Of a DNA stretch of 64,000 bases, positions 46,372-61,050 are shown in pieces. The position numbers and the translations under genes were made by a program. Origin of the DNA: Dromaius novaehollandiae. Lineage: Eukaryota > Chordata > Aves > Casuariiformes > Dromaiidae. Every line of letters begins with the position of its first letter. Position 1 is the first letter of the stretch. A model generated the notes under the pieces. The model saw nothing but the letters and a program-made list of their open reading frames with translations. It was not told the origin of the DNA and did no database searches. The DNA lies in assembly GCF_036370855.1 (NCBI RefSeq), contig NC_088112.1, forward strand, positions 13,508,469 to 13,572,468, given 5' to 3'.

Positions 46372-49300
46372 TTTAAATAGTCAATTCTGCTATACTTGAA
46401 TAATCAGAGTTATTTATGTAATGCTGAGCTAAATAGCTCAGACGGCATCTAAAAAGAGATCCAAGATCAGGTTAAAAAAATGAGATAATTACATGGAATC
46501 TTACAGCTGCTTAACCTAATATCAAACATGTTCCAATTCTTAAAAATTGGGAGGTATTTGATGCCATATCATATTTCACGTAAATAAAATTAATTATTGT
46601 CATGGTTTATTGAATTATGCTTGACAAGTGGCATTTGGTATCCCTTGCTAGTCAGTGGTTATATTTCTTTCAACATTTTTGGAGTCTGTGAATTTGAGTT
46701 TCATACTTTCTTAAGCAACATTTTCACACAATAGAAGCCTTTCTTGTTTATGACATTTTCAGATCATACAAAGTAGATGTTACACGAAAACTTCTGTGTC
46801 AGGTAGTGGTATCTTCTATTCCAGAGCTGACGGTAGCTCTTATAGACACAAACTAGCTTTAAAAATACACAATAAAATGCTACTACAGACATGCTAAAGA
46901 TATTAACTTGTTGTTTCCTGAATGCATTTTAAACCTTTTGCAGCTCTGCTAAAATTACCGCAGAAGCTACAGTTACGACTTCAAATACAAAGGAGCCCCC
47001 AAAGTCCTCTATAAGTTAGAGCAACGGACCTTGCAAGGTGCTTGGATTGCAGTGACCAGAAAATTGTTCTCACCTCCATGTCATTACGCTCACAGTGAAG
47101 CAGCCCCCGAGCATGTTTGTGTTCGGGATCTAATATATTGCCTTTCAATCAGAGCTGAGAGCCACTGAACACATAGACAGAACATGACGAGCAGGTCAGG
47201 AAAGCAATAAAGATTTTACAGAGCTGTCCAAGGTGCTAAATTTACTCAATAATGGGTTTGGCACCATAGTGTTAACCTCTCATTTACTACCAGTTTGAGG
47301 GACTAAATTGAAGTAGCTGACTTCATTTACCTTGAAATGTATATTTTATGACATTATGTAAGTAGATTGAAAGGGCACTGCAGTTTTAACAATTTAAAGG
47401 CTAGAGCATGTTTAAGATGAAGCTTGAATATTTATTGTATATTGCACTTAAACTATATGGTATATTAAAATGCATTGATTAAATTTGTAAAAGGTATTAT
47501 AAAAAAAAGACAGCTAATATAAAAGATCTATGTCTTTTAAAATCCAATTGATACTGCATGTTACCACTGCAATGGTGATAGATAAACAGATGGACAGAGA
47601 AGCAGACAGACATACGAAAACATGAGTGAAACGGGCATTCTACAAAAAGGAATCCCTGCATAAGCTCAGGGTCGGCTATTCCAGATAGTCTTTTGTTCAC
47701 AGAAATTCTTCTTTTCCTTCATCTCGGAAGCCTAGATTTTCATAGCAGTAAGTGGGCATCATGTAAGGACCTTGCAATTGAATATGCAAGTGAAAATATT
47801 TCCTGAGAGAGACAGAGTTTGACTAAAGCTAATATCTAATTTATGGGGGCATTTGTCAAGAAAGATCCACTCTTCTATTAATGCTAAATGTCTGATGGCT
47901 TTTGGTTTAGAATAAAGGACTACACAGTACATAGTGTGAGCCAAAGTAAAGATCCTCCTGGCTTGCATTTTGTTTCAAATGAGTATCATTTCTTTTCTAG
48001 AAAAATAATAATTTATCAAATATTGAAAAGAGACAAAATTATGTTAGAGATTAAATGTGATGCATTAGAACTCTGCCCTCCATGTAGCTACAAATCACAA
48101 ATCCAGAGTCTTTTAGTCAAAACTGAAGTTGATTTTTCTACTGAGATTTTTTTTTTAATTTGTGAAACAAAAATGCAATTAAATAGTTTCAACAAGTTTT
48201 CTTCTTGAAAATACTAAGGGATATTTACATATGCAAAAAGGGGAGTCTGGGTAGTTTAGTCCACTGTGACTTTGCATATTCTGAAATTACTGTAGGAAGG
48301 ATTATATAAATCTTACCAGAATGACTGCTTTTGAAGCACAAAGACTATAATTCAAACTAAATCCACTTCTGACTGAATGTATCTTGAACCAACCTTATAG
48401 CAACTTTGCATGTTTTGTTTGTGACATGCATAACTGTTCAGTAAGAATTCAGTAAGATCACAAAACTTACATTAAACTAATTTATAATCCTATATTAAAA
48501 CACCACAACCTCTTCTGTTATGCACTGTTGCGCTGGTATTCGGAATGAGTAAGATTTTGCATATATAGTTCACTGAGGCTGAATTTTATCATGATGAACA
48601 CATTTTTGTGCTAATTTTAAAATAGATGGGTTATCTCTTCTGTTGAAATCTGCTTACTTTTTATTCTGTGATCAGTAAAAAGAATCCAGTCTGCAACCCA
48701 ACAGGGCTGTGAGTCTAGTCAATGAAAGGGTACCAGAGTTACACTTACTTATTTAGTAGGCTTCAGTAACTGAATTAGACAATGTTCAAGGTACTTGTTA
48801 AATCTAAATGAATTTTGTCAAGAAGAGGCTGACCACAATATATAACATTCATCAGCCACATATTGTATTATTGAGCCCACCAAAGGATTTATGTACTCAT
48901 GGGGGGGTGTGGGGGGGGAAGCTGTACTAGCATACTGTGAGGCATTTATCTTATGTGTTGTCTAGATATCATATCACCTTCTAATGCTCTTTAGCATTGT
49001 AATACAAGAGAGAGCTCATTCATCTTCTGAGAGGGTACTTAGGGATGATGATGTCATTCATACTTCCTTGGCTTTTATGTCTGACCTGCTGGCTCTGCCT
49101 TCTAACTTCCTAATCTCGTGGCTACTTGCAAGAAAAAAAACTCTTCTGTAGAGTCAAAATGCTGAACACCAAACTCCACTTCCCTTCTTCACTTCAGAAA
49201 GGTCACATTCTGAAACTTCAAGTCAAAATTGCAATATTTTGTGTTCAAACTTGTGCTTGTTTTTTAATGGGTAAAACCTTAAATGTACTAATTAAGACTA

Positions 49301-49648
49301 TGTGTTAGCACTAAGTTTTAAATTTAGAATTTGAATGTGCATTATATTTTATAAGATAAAAATAAAACTGTGAATGTTTGCTTCAACTGTAATGACAAAA
49401 ATAACGTTTTGGTAGAGAGCTAGTTAGAGGAATACTACAGGTCAAAAATGCCAGGCACCTAGCTTGGCATACAAGATTTTCAGCCAGTCCAGCACCTCCT
49501 GTGTCTCCAAACCTACGTTGTGAACTCTGCATTACTGTATCATTTTCAGCAATTATATTTTTATAAAAGACTCATAAAAGCCATTCAAAATGTAAAGATC
49601 CTCCATTTACTCTGAAACTGAGGGAACTATGCCAGCCTAATGGCAGGC

Positions 49649-49710
49649 ATAGTATACATAGTATAGTATATATAGTATATATATAGTATATAGTATATAT
49701 AACATATAAC
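49649..49710. repeat. AT-rich TATAG/TATA repeat (intronic)
   Basis: Repeated TAGTATA and TATATAG units over about 60 bases, imperfectly palindromic. Confidence 0.85.
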
Positions 49711-52700
49711 AGGGTCATTTCACTAAAAAGATATTTGTGCTCACACAAAGATGAAAACTTCTCTAGCAAACAAACAAGTGAATTGTTTCCATATATTATA
49801 ACTGAATCATATGGAAGAAGTAAACACCATATAGATACCACAAAGATGGGAAGGCAAATGAGAGAGAAAGACAACACGTTGAAAAGAAAAAAAAAAAAGC
49901 TTCTGCTTACCGCTGCCTGTAGGATGGAACTGCACTGAGTTCCTGCTAGTGAATTTCAATGGCAATTTCCAGAAAATAAGTCTACAGTGGGAGCTAGAAC
50001 CTTAGCTTTTCCAAGCCATTGTAGTCTCATCAGCCTCCACCCAAACTGAAAATCACAGCCTAACTCTACAGCACTAAAAACAGTCATGCATGACCTTACC
50101 ACCTGCTCTACGATGAGCCAACCTTATAAATAAAATATAGAAAGCCTATATGAGGCAGCAAAAAGAACAAACACTGGAGTGCAAATGTGAGCAGGCATCT
50201 AGCCATAAATGCTGAGAATCAATGATTGAAACACCTCTTAACCACAAAGGTGATAAATGCATAGCTATAGAGAAAACATACCCTATTCAAACACTCTCCA
50301 TTACAAATACTGCTGACAAGAAAAGAAATAAAATAATGAGTCCTTAAGTCTGTCCTTGCATTTCTCCCATCTTACACATATTATCTTCCTGTTAATTTGG
50401 TGTACTTAAATACAAAAAAAGGTATCGGCCTCCTTTTTTAATCCACACCACTCATGCTTCTGGTCTTCATTTCCATAAATGACGGACACATAACAAAGGC
50501 AACGGAATTGGTAGCTGGTGCAGATGTGTACTTCATCTAGCTGCACAGTAACATGGAATAAACTGGCATTAATATAGTTCCATTGGAATAACTCTTTGAA
50601 TAAACTGGCATTTGAGAGCCGGGTGCTCCCACCATATTACCATCAACTAAAGCATCTGGCAAGCAATTTGAATGGTTCTGTTGCTAAGAGCTCTGGAGTT
50701 CTCTGCTAATGTTAGTTCTCTAAGTCAAAAACAGAAGAGTGGACATGTGAAAGCAGATATGCAAAACTAAAATAATTCTACCAGTGCTTATATCACCTCT
50801 TTTGGGGACTTTAGCCAACAGTGATTATGTGACTCATCTACTTCCCTCCTACAGCTGTACAACTTTGATTCTCCTAAATATATTTACTATGCATCTTGCC
50901 CCAGAACCTCAGGTTTACCAGGAAGGGTGAGTTACAGCTACCTGCAGGAACTCTTCAGAGTTGTTGAATTTTAATTCATGAGGCCAATCTTTCATCCATA
51001 CCCATATTGCAGGGCTGGTAGCTATTACTATATCATACTCTCACATCTATCCACACCCTACATCCTCTGGTGTCTGGTATGTGTCAGTCACATTTGGGAT
51101 TGACCAACACTCTTATTAAGAAATTGAGGGTAGGGTAATTCTCTGGCCAATTCTATAGCATTTCCCTCAGGTTGTCTGGCAAGCTCACACTACGAAGACC
51201 TAAGGATAAATCTCCTCAGTTTAAAATCTACCAACATCACGAAATGAACACATTTCCAAGTGCTACAGTCTTCTGTACGGCATATCTCAATAATGTAAAC
51301 ACAAGTTCTTCAGTACATACTTTTCCTCAGATATACAATCCTTTATTTCATACTAGGATCAATTTGCCAGATCTAGTGAATCATTATAACACAAAATAAA
51401 TCCAATAAACTAAATCATGAATGGATAAGTCCATATAAATGCAATTCAATGGCTAAAAAAGCTCCTAGGCTTTCCTTTACAGAAATCTTCCATCCCACCA
51501 TTTACAGTGACTGATAGTAATCCCATCTATATAGGCTACAAGATTACTCCTCATTTACCCCTGGATATATAAATGAACAACAGATAACACTGTATTCTTT
51601 TCTTCTGTCTGACCTCAAAGGGTGGCCACCTGCAGTCCCTGGGCAAAACATATTAACGGACAGTGCAAAGCTATCTCGGATAGCACTTTGGGCACTTCTT
51701 TTTGAAAATTTACCCCAAACTGTTTGTACCCACACCGACAGTACTTTGAAGCAGATATTCATTATTGAGTTTAATGAGCTTTTAAATTTGTTTTTTTTTT
51801 GTTTTTGCACATATAAGATTTCCCGATAGCTCTTCATCTGCTCTCAGTAGTATTAACATTCTTATTCTTGAAAACAGCTGCAGATGAGAGTTAGAAAAAG
51901 AGAGTTATCACTCACAGTCTTCTCCTGACCATTCTATCCTCATATATTTTTGGAAAGTTGTCAAAGTCCCCTTATAGAAGAAGAAGAATGTTTTGAATTA
52001 TTTGAAGGATCTGGACTTATGTAAACTTAAAAAGAATTTGGTAAAATGAACAGAGACACTAAATTCTGAGTCCTTTGTTCAAAAATACTGCACTGGCTGT
52101 TCTGGAAGTTTTATTCTGCAGATCATATCTTGTGTCCATGAGAAAAATTGCCTGGAATACTGGGGACTAAATATTAAAAATGGGTTGTGATTTTGTGTGT
52201 GGTACAATGTAGATATCCAATTAGTATATTTGTTGGAATGAAAAACATTTTACCCGGCAAATAGACAGGCTGGTATCTATTTTCTACCATTTGTATGCAC
52301 AAAGAACTTCCAAACACAGGCCAAGTTGTATCCCTTTTTAATTGTTCACCCATTAGGTCAAATTCGAAATGTATTGGGTGGCATAATTCACTTGACTGCA
52401 TTTAAATCTATAACGATATATAATTATGTTTGGTATTGCAAGGCAAGACTGTCATTTGAATTAAATCAGCAGAGCTATCTAGCAATTAAAGTGTAAATTA
52501 TATATTTGTGTTTTGTCCATTTCATTTTTTGAGTTTTTATATTAATGCATTTACCCAAATAAATATCTTTTATAAGTATAGCAAACTAGCTATTTTCTGT
52601 AAAACATGTTATGTTCACATATATATGATTTATTAAAGAATCCCTCCCCCTATATTTTGTTCTAATGAAGACAAAAAAAAGCAACAAAAATGAGCGTATA

Positions 52701-53725
52701 TCATTAAGATCAGTGAAACTGTCACTCTTTGTCAAATAATGAAGATTTTCTGGATTGTATGCTTCAGGTAGGAAGTGTTAGTAGCTAGAAATTGAGACTT
52801 CAGGTTACTTTTAATAGCAGGAGGAAAACTGAAAAATAAGACACATTGAAATTCTGACCTGCAATGATATTCCACTATGTTCCGTGGAGAGAGAGAGTGC
52901 ATAAAAATGTTGAAATAGAGACTGGAATAACGTTGGTAGGTTTTAGTATTACAGTTAAAACACTGCTCAGTCATAACCCCTACAAATGACTACTTTCACT
53001 TACATTTTATCATCGGTATAATTAAAAGGAGTCTCTTGAAAGGGGCATTCTCATTACAACGAAGGACCACTTCAGACCCAATTGAAATGAAAAGACAGAG
53101 CATAGATTAGGTGTAGATACCAAGTGGTAATTTCTAGGGAAGCATAAAATGCCAAATGTGTAACAATTATATTTTATAACTATGTGTTCAAAGGACTTAT
53201 AGTATTTTATTGCACAAAGAGGCATTAGCTCAGAAAGACTACTTCAATGAAGTGTCTCCCAGCATATTTTTGAAAAAAATCTTCAACTTTCTTACCAGAA
53301 ACAAAAAATACTTTGTTCCTGATATTATTATTTTTAATAAAAATTCAGCTGAAATTATTCAAAACAAGTATAAATGTTGAAAAAACATGTATTTAAGAAA
53401 TCAAATTTGTCCAACATTTCACAGAGATAACAATATCTTTCTCTGTACAGCTCCATGAAATAAAAGCAGGTACCCCATTTTATGCAACCTGAGGCTCCTT
53501 TTTCAGTAATGCGTGAAAAGATTATCATTGTCTCTATACCAACCTATTTTACAGAAGTATTTCAAAACTCTCCACTGATTTTTCAAAATACATCAAAATT
53601 TCAGCAGCTTTTTCTGATGATCAAAAACAGTTAGCTTTCAAGCTATTCTAAAATGGCAAACCTGAATGAAAATTCAGTTTACCAAAATATTATTAAGATT
53701 TTTTTTCCTATCTGTAAAAACAAAA

Positions 53726-53740
53726 TAGATAGATAGATAC
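53726..53740. repeat. Short (GATA)n
   Basis: Three to four ATAG units. Confidence 0.8.
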
Positions 53741-55095
53741 ACTTTTTATTTGTCAAAAGCTCACATTTAGAAAAATGGGAGCATGTCTATTCTATGAAAT
53801 GTTAGGACTTCAAGAGTCAAGATGCTATACCCAGATGAAATTATCAATACAGAATTACTAATAAAAAGATATTTAGCACATCTTAAAGAACAAAATTAAG
53901 AGAGAAAAATTCCATAATTTCTTTATTTTAGATCTATACATAAACAAAAATAATGGTACATATATGTGGCATTCCTTTATAAAATGCTTCTGTGTTTTGT
54001 TCCCATTTTCCTCTCAGCAGGCATATCATTTATCATGTATAATCACAAATTTATTCCAAAACATTGTTTAAAACAAATCTAAAATGCATATGTGTGTTTA
54101 TACAAGTAGCATGAAATTGTAGGCTATTGTACTTAGAGGACATTTCAGTCCAGTTGAGTTATAGCAACATAAGTTACATGATTGACTTTTACAACAGAAA
54201 GAAAGGGTTGTACTCAAACAACTGTTATTGCCTCAATGGCAAAAAAAAATCAATGAAAGTAAAATGTACAAGAGATTTTGTCTGAGTTGCAGTTAATACT
54301 ACTGAAGAGCTATGGATATTAAAAGGTCAACAAATAAATTAGTCCAAGTGTTATGAAATGAATGATTTGCCTTATAATTGTATTGAGTGCAAATTGCTCA
54401 CTGCCTATTAGACCAGGTAATTTTTAACCATGGTGCCTCAATTACTGTTCCATAAGCAATAATATAGTTGTAAGAGCCACTGGTTCGATCGTGTGACCTA
54501 TGAGACGCGCCAGGACAGCTGACTTTGCAATGATGGATCACTGAGCCTGATCTCCAAACGGTGCCAAACCTTCCCTTCCCGTGAGGAGATCTCATAAAAG
54601 AAACATTACTGCTTGATTCATTTTACCAAAATGTTTCAGTTTTCAAGTGTCAGCAGTTAAGTATAGATTTTGAAGCTCTGTATTTCTTACAAGAATTATG
54701 ACAACAGCATCCTATTGCTTCCAGCACTCTCTGCTAAATGGCATCATGATGGTTAGAAGGACGCTTTCTCCGCTGCTCAATCGGAGTGTGTTGTGAGAAA
54801 TACAGAGCAATCATATTTTACATCACCACGTAAACCACCGCATAACACCTAAAACTAGGTTAGAAATGGAAACTGTAGGTGAGATTATAGGCATTGCTTC
54901 ACACCTCTGCAATGCCTTGCATGCAGAGATCTCAAAGCGCCACTTTAATAGGACCAAATAAAGCTTCACAACATATTTTCTAGGAAAATATCCTCTCTCC
55001 CGCATCTTCATCAAAGCCAGCCTTAAACTGTAGCTTTTTGGCTGAAGCTAAAATGGTCTATGGTTATAACCAAGGCAAGTTTTGTAGGGAGAAGT

Positions 55096-55227
55096 GGTAT
55101 CTTTTATTAGATCAACTGATATAGCTGAAAAAAAGGTACATTCACTCACAGGAAGCAAAGCTTGTGTGCCCAAAAGCTCGTCTGTTTTTCCAAACTATAT
55201 TGGTTAGTCCAATAAAAGATATTACTG
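55096..55227. repeat. Inverted-terminus interspersed repeat
   Basis: It begins GGTATCTTTTATTAGATCAA and ends TAGTCCAATAAAAGATATTA, clear inverted ends. The interior GCAAAGCTTGTGTGCCCAAA resembles a GCAAGCTTTCGxGCxCAAA word known from a widespread reptile repeat. It is non-autonomous and lies within the long EBF1 intron. Confidence 0.6.
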
Positions 55228-58200
55228 TTCTGTAGAGATCCTGATAGCCTTAATCAGGGAAACTAAATTAATCTTTTATTGCTTTCATGGTATGGAGTAA
55301 CATGTATCGCACCTCATGACGAGGAAATGCAGCAGCTGCATCTCCCCATTGCTCCTCAGGGCACCGTGTTTCCCTGGGAGCCAGGGCTCCCACTATGGCA
55401 ACAACGGTCTCATTGCACGGCCCACGGGGGCTGAGCCTTAAGGACACCATGAGGCTGTGCAATGCCTCTGCGTATCTGTTCCTTGCCCATATATGTAATG
55501 AGTCGAAGATGTAAATGCAAATCCTGAATTATCAAATAATCTGTGCAGAAGGAACTAGAACAATAAAAGCCTAATTACAATACACTGTGCCATATACAAC
55601 CAATTCCTGTTTATATTGTCACTCTGCTATATTTATGATAAATCACTGCATTCAAATAGTCTTTTGGGAGGGTGATTTTCCATTTCATCTCTCCATTGAG
55701 CAAAAAAGCGACACGTGACTGGAGTCTGAATTTCAATTTTACCAGCGTACAGTTGAACTGAATATTATTTGGCACAATGCGGTGTACAACTGAGCCACTA
55801 AATGGCTGATTTACTAAATTATTATTAGATGAGCCCTTGCTGTTCCAAGTGAAAGTGCAGTCACTGTCTCTCTTCATGGTGTGTTCAAATTGTTCTGTGT
55901 TTAAATATTCAGCATGAGGCTAATGTGAACTGATGAACTGAGACTACAAACATTCTCTTTCAATACAGACGGAGAGACAGAGATGCTACATATCATGTGG
56001 CCTGTGGAGGTGAAAATGATTTATATTTAAGGATGTTGCTGCCTACTTCCATCACTATAAGGTATTCTTAATTAGCTTCATGTTTGAGTAAGGAGTTTGG
56101 AAATGCGGCTAAAAAACAACTCTGAAACAGAAGGAGCTTCACGGTTATGGAGGCTTCAGAAGCCCAGTGAAGTGATACTTGAGGCTGGATCTCTCTGTTA
56201 GTAAAGTGCATTAGCTGCCACCACAGTTTCATACTTTACTGTCTTTAGTTATTTGAGTTGCAGCATAGGAACATCACCTGCAATTCTGACCTCAGTGTCA
56301 GAAATCCTAGAAAATGTAAAGGATTAACCCACCAATGCCCATACTGCTCTGTGGTAATTCTGTGACTTTTCAGGCTAGGGGAACAGAGAGAAGGGAGAAA
56401 AAGGAGAAAAAAAAAAGGTTAAAAAAAAGAAACAATTTCTTTACTGCCACCTGCTGGAGTTGACAATAACCCTTTGTCATACTGAAAGAACAAGCATCTT
56501 CACTTAGAGGACAGTTACGGCAAGCATTTAAAACACTGTGATCCAAGACACTTACAGTAGATTAGAATTTTTTATTGGTGCTGTGTTGCCATAACAACAT
56601 AAAGACAGCAGATGACTTAAACTAAGCTTGCAAAGCAAAAGGCTGCTCATCTGGCAGTTAAAATGAATACAGTTCACTTCACAAGTTCCCCATATGGACC
56701 CTTAGTGTATGGTAATGAGGATACCATATGGTGGGAGAAAATGCACAGAGAACAATTGTGCTCCACTGGCTGAGTGAAGTGAGCAGGAAGTTATGAGGAA
56801 ACACAGGAGAGAGATTTGTGCGTGTGCTCTCTAACTCAAGGGTTTCTTTCAGAGGGGGGTTCTCTCTCTTCTTAATCTTCTTCTTAATATATACATGCAT
56901 AGAAATGACAGAGAAACATATTGTGCATTTTGCAACATCATTCATCATAAACTGTCAGCTGTGTTTGTAAATCAGCATGGTAAGATCTTATAAATTTGTA
57001 ATTCTTAAAAGGTAAAAGTGCTAAGTTTTTAGACAAAGTGCAGGAAAATTTAAGCACTTCTGACAAGTAGAAACATTAGTGGTAATCATTTTAAAAATGC
57101 TTGCATCTTTCTGCCTGCATGTTTAGCTGTAAATAATGCCGCAATGAATACAAGCTTTAAAAAGGGGAGGGAAGGATGAAATGGAATAAATTTTTTTTTT
57201 ATTTTATTTCCAAAAGGATAAAAAGTAATAGTTGATCAGAACCATATGCATCCAAGATTCTGACATAAATGTACATATGCTATACAGTACGCTATACTAA
57301 CCAGATCCTAAACCTGGTAAGACAGCTTGCTAAAGGCTGCAAAGTCAATTTTGTACTACACATGCTTCATAAAAGATGAATATAAATGCATTAGTTAGAC
57401 ACGGTGAGCTAAATTAGAAGGTCAGGCAGGGCTGGAAGGGCTGAAATATCACACAACCAATGACTGTAATTACTCTTTTTTTAAGTCTATTAAGTGGTGT
57501 TGTTCTATCAAGGCTCAGGGGTATAGGACATGAAGTACAAGATAAAGTAATGTGTATTTATTACTCCCATGGGATCAATTTTCTAGATATTTTCAGCTCC
57601 ACGGAGCAAAATACACAAATGCAGCCTTTGTTACTTTCTTCAAACTGTGGTTTATTTCTTTGAAAGCTCTGCTCCTTGAAGGGACAGTGTTCACCTGTTT
57701 GGTGTCTTCGTGCCACCATCAGTTCATTGTTGTTTTTAAAAATTATGATAATAAAGGATACAGGAACACAGGGATTACTCTTACAGGATGCTCAAACAAG
57801 TGGTTCAGGCTACTCAGATGGAATGTGCCATCTCAAAAATCCAACCCTGGGCAAGATTTTCACCCCAAGGCAAAGCAGAAATCAGGAACAGCGAAAGGCG
57901 CAGAGCTCCTTGTCATCATGTTAGCCCTGATCTATTAAAAGTTTTGTCGTAGATTCTAAATTACACCATCTGCTCTAATGATTTGCTGAGTAAATGCTGA
58001 CCCACTTATAAAGAAAACTCACTGAAATGTGTATGTATGCTGCTGACCTTCAGAAAAGCAAAGGCTCCTTGCCAGCCATCGGTATATGACTCTGCCCTTC
58101 AGCTGGCAACATGGCTCCGGTTCTCAGCTCTTGGTTATTTCAGACTCTTCGCATGTTCCCAGACCTGCCCTCTGTCCCTCCCACATGCACCACCCTGTAA

Positions 58201-59875
58201 GGGTGAAATTTTCAGAGTAGCCTCAGGCATTTTGGTTGTCTATTTCTCAGTAGCTTTGACACTCTCTCCCTACATATTTTCTATAGGGCTTATTGAACCC
58301 TCTCCCCAAAAAAACCCCACAAAAAAACAAACAAAAGAAAAGTTACTCAACCAAACTAAATGCCCCAATTATTAGGAAATGAAAACCCCACTGTTAAGGT
58401 TTTAATACCAACCTTAACTCTGCTCTCACGTTCCTACAAATTTTACACTGCTGTGTAGAAGCTGCCAAGCATATCTCATGCACTTCTTGCTGTACAGATG
58501 AACTCCATCAGCTCCTCCTTACATCCGCCCTCCACCTTCCCGCCTGCATTTAGTACAAAGAGTTTTCTAACAAGTCCCTTGCTCCACTGGGTGGGAAAAA
58601 CAAAGATGTGTTTCCTTAGCTCAAGTTGACTAACTTAGGTTAAAATAGCATGAAAACAAAGTATGTTGGGTTAGCAGATGGAGATCCGTTCCTGAATTTC
58701 CATAGGGTCTAGCTGAAGCTGCAAACCTCAGTTGCCTTGTCTCTATTGCTATTTTAACCCCAACTAGCAAGCCTGGGCCAACCCACCCACGTTTAGAGAC
58801 AACCTTTATTTGCAATGTAAACATTTCCCATGTCACAAAGGATAAAGGGCAAATCTTTAGGATTTCATATGGGAAAAGACAACTGCTTTTGCCAGCTACT
58901 GGCTCCTAATACCCACCTGTCTTCTATTAGTGTCCTAATGAGGAGTTAGGATATGTCTTGGGGTCTAATGACTGACCTGAGAGAAGGAGCTGAAGGGAAG
59001 GTAGAGCCCGGCTTACATGTGTTGTCCCCTCAGCAGGGAAGCTCCTGTGTGCTAGGGAGAGAGGCTCCGCTTCCATCTACATGGGGAGAAACCAGAAGGA
59101 AAAATCCCTTTCATGAGGGATTGAGGGGCTCTCCTAGAGAGAGCATTTAAGCAGCGGACTGGGAGGAAGAGGACCTCAGATCACAGAGGGAGTTGATGCA
59201 ATGACTTGCTTCTCAAGTACAGAGTGAACAATCATGCTCTTAATTTAAATACAAGTGATGAGTTGTAAGAGTGGTGAAAATGGCGAATAAATTCTAGGAA
59301 ATTGCATATAAAGAGGAATTGTTGTTATTAAATCATTTAGGGTGGATGTGTTTCAAATCTAGCTCACAGTTGAAGCTGTTTTACAGCTATAGCTGTGGAG
59401 TTTTAACAAAATTGCAGAATTGCAACGTATCTGCCAGGGATTTATTTTAAGGATTGTAGGATGATTATATAAATGAACCTCAATAAATTCAACATGTTGT
59501 TGTGATCTGAACTCTTTAGTGATTTCCACTGCAGTTATGTATGCAAGAACCAACAGCACGTGTGTATGTGTGTGCACATATGCAAACACATGAGGCAGAA
59601 GGAAATTGTACACACAGGTGCATGCTCAATTCCCAACTCCACAGTCAGAGTTTCTGTAGCCTGCACTTTCAGGACATTGATACAATTTATTAACATTAGT
59701 ATCATGGTATTTCTTTTCACTTCTTCCCAGAGATCTCTTGTTTCCTGTGATCTGCCTCCTTTCTGTAGTAGAAAGGAAAGACTATACTGCCCAACACACT
59801 CCTGGTACTTGACCTCACTCCAAGCATTGGGCGCTAATCCCACCACCCCTGTACAGCCTGTCACTCCTCTCGATG

Positions 59876-59910
59876 CATGCATGTGTGTGTGTATATATGT
59901 GTGTGTGGAC
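59876..59910. repeat. (GT)n / (TATA) microsatellite (intronic)
   Basis: CATGCATGTGTGTGTGTATA followed by TATGTGTGTGTG. A similar GTGTGTATGTGTGTGC stretch lies 330 bases to the left near 59560. Confidence 0.85.
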
Positions 59911-60807
59911 ATGCACATCTGCTAGTGACAACTCTAAACTGGCTGCTTTCCCTGATGTCCCCTGTACATGAACAGAATGAAAATCTAGTCCATAGCTGGC
60001 TCCATAGTCCAGCTGCCAACATCAGCTCTCACTCCTTTTTCTCCAGAAATGATATCTAGTATTTCTACTTTAAACACATCTCTACTTTTCACCTGTTCAG
60101 TCTAGCTTTCCAAAGACTATTGTTCCCAGGTGCCCCCACTCTTCTCCATATGGGAAGAAATTCCCCATTGGAATCCTGCCACCGATGCACCGGGAGAGAG
60201 AGAAGAATTTTCAAAATTCGTCTTTTATCTTTGCATACTTCTAACAGATGCCTGGAAAATTTCAGAAATCCAGCCCAAGCATGGGCGCTGACCACTTCTG
60301 AAAATGCTGGTTCTAAACCAGTGGAGATCAGACTTATCCTCAAAGAGTCTCCATGGTTTTTGAAATACCTCTTGACACAGATATGGCTGTTAACTTCCAG
60401 CTCCAGAGCTCTGGAGGGTAAAGCATGTGCTCACAGTAACCTGATGGCCTCAACAATTCTCCTTGACTTCAGGAATAAGCCTTAAGAAGCAGAATCTGCT
60501 TGCTGGTCCATGGGAAGGACTGCATGCCCTAACGAACACAAGCTTTATAACCATTTCTCTAATTCATCAGTAATGTTTCAATGGCATAATGGCCATAAAC
60601 CCTAGCAGCAATTTTAGAAATCTATTTTAGACAAGTATTTTGTTTTGCTTATTTAATGAATAAGTACAAGTTGTTTAATGAACAGAAAGCGATGAGGCAC
60701 TGGCAGGACGAGGGGGACAAAAGAGAAAAACATACTGAAAGCTCTGAGCATTGCTCTCCATGCCACTGTCTCTCATACATTTGCCCTCTCTGCCCGTGGT
60801 TCCACTG

Positions 60808-60827
60808 TGGAAGCCATATGGCTTCCA
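60808..60827. repeat. 20-bp perfect palindrome
   Basis: TGGAAGCCATATGGCTTCCA reads identically on both strands, with no spacer. It lies in the long EBF1 intron. Confidence 0.9.
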
Positions 60828-60959
60828 ACTCTCATTTAAGTAGCCACTGAGAATTGTCTAAAGTGGAATACTGCCAAAGCCCTTTCTGGTTTAATGACAT
60901 GAGGAAGGGCGCTGTGCAGTGTTCACCCAGCACAGAGACTCGCTGCGTCCTTGATAATG

Positions 60960-61050
60960 ATTCTGGAGCCAGCAAGTGATGCTGGGAATTGAACCATCAG
61001 TGCCTCAAATGCAGAAGTCGACATGTGCCAACCCCTGCTGCACTCAGCCT
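60960..61050 (-). mobile_element. tRNA-derived SINE-like fragment
   Basis: The minus strand has GGTTCAATTCC (60995-60985), close to the RNA polymerase III B-box GGTTCRANTCC. An A-box-like TTGGCACATGTCGA stands about 35 bases upstream of it, the spacing of a tRNA head. It cannot fold as a full tRNA, so it is probably a SINE head (MIR-like). Confidence 0.4.

Noticed and set aside
54460-54600. GGTTCGATCG word suggesting a tRNA gene
   Set aside because: No matching A-box, acceptor stem or tRNA folding context around it.
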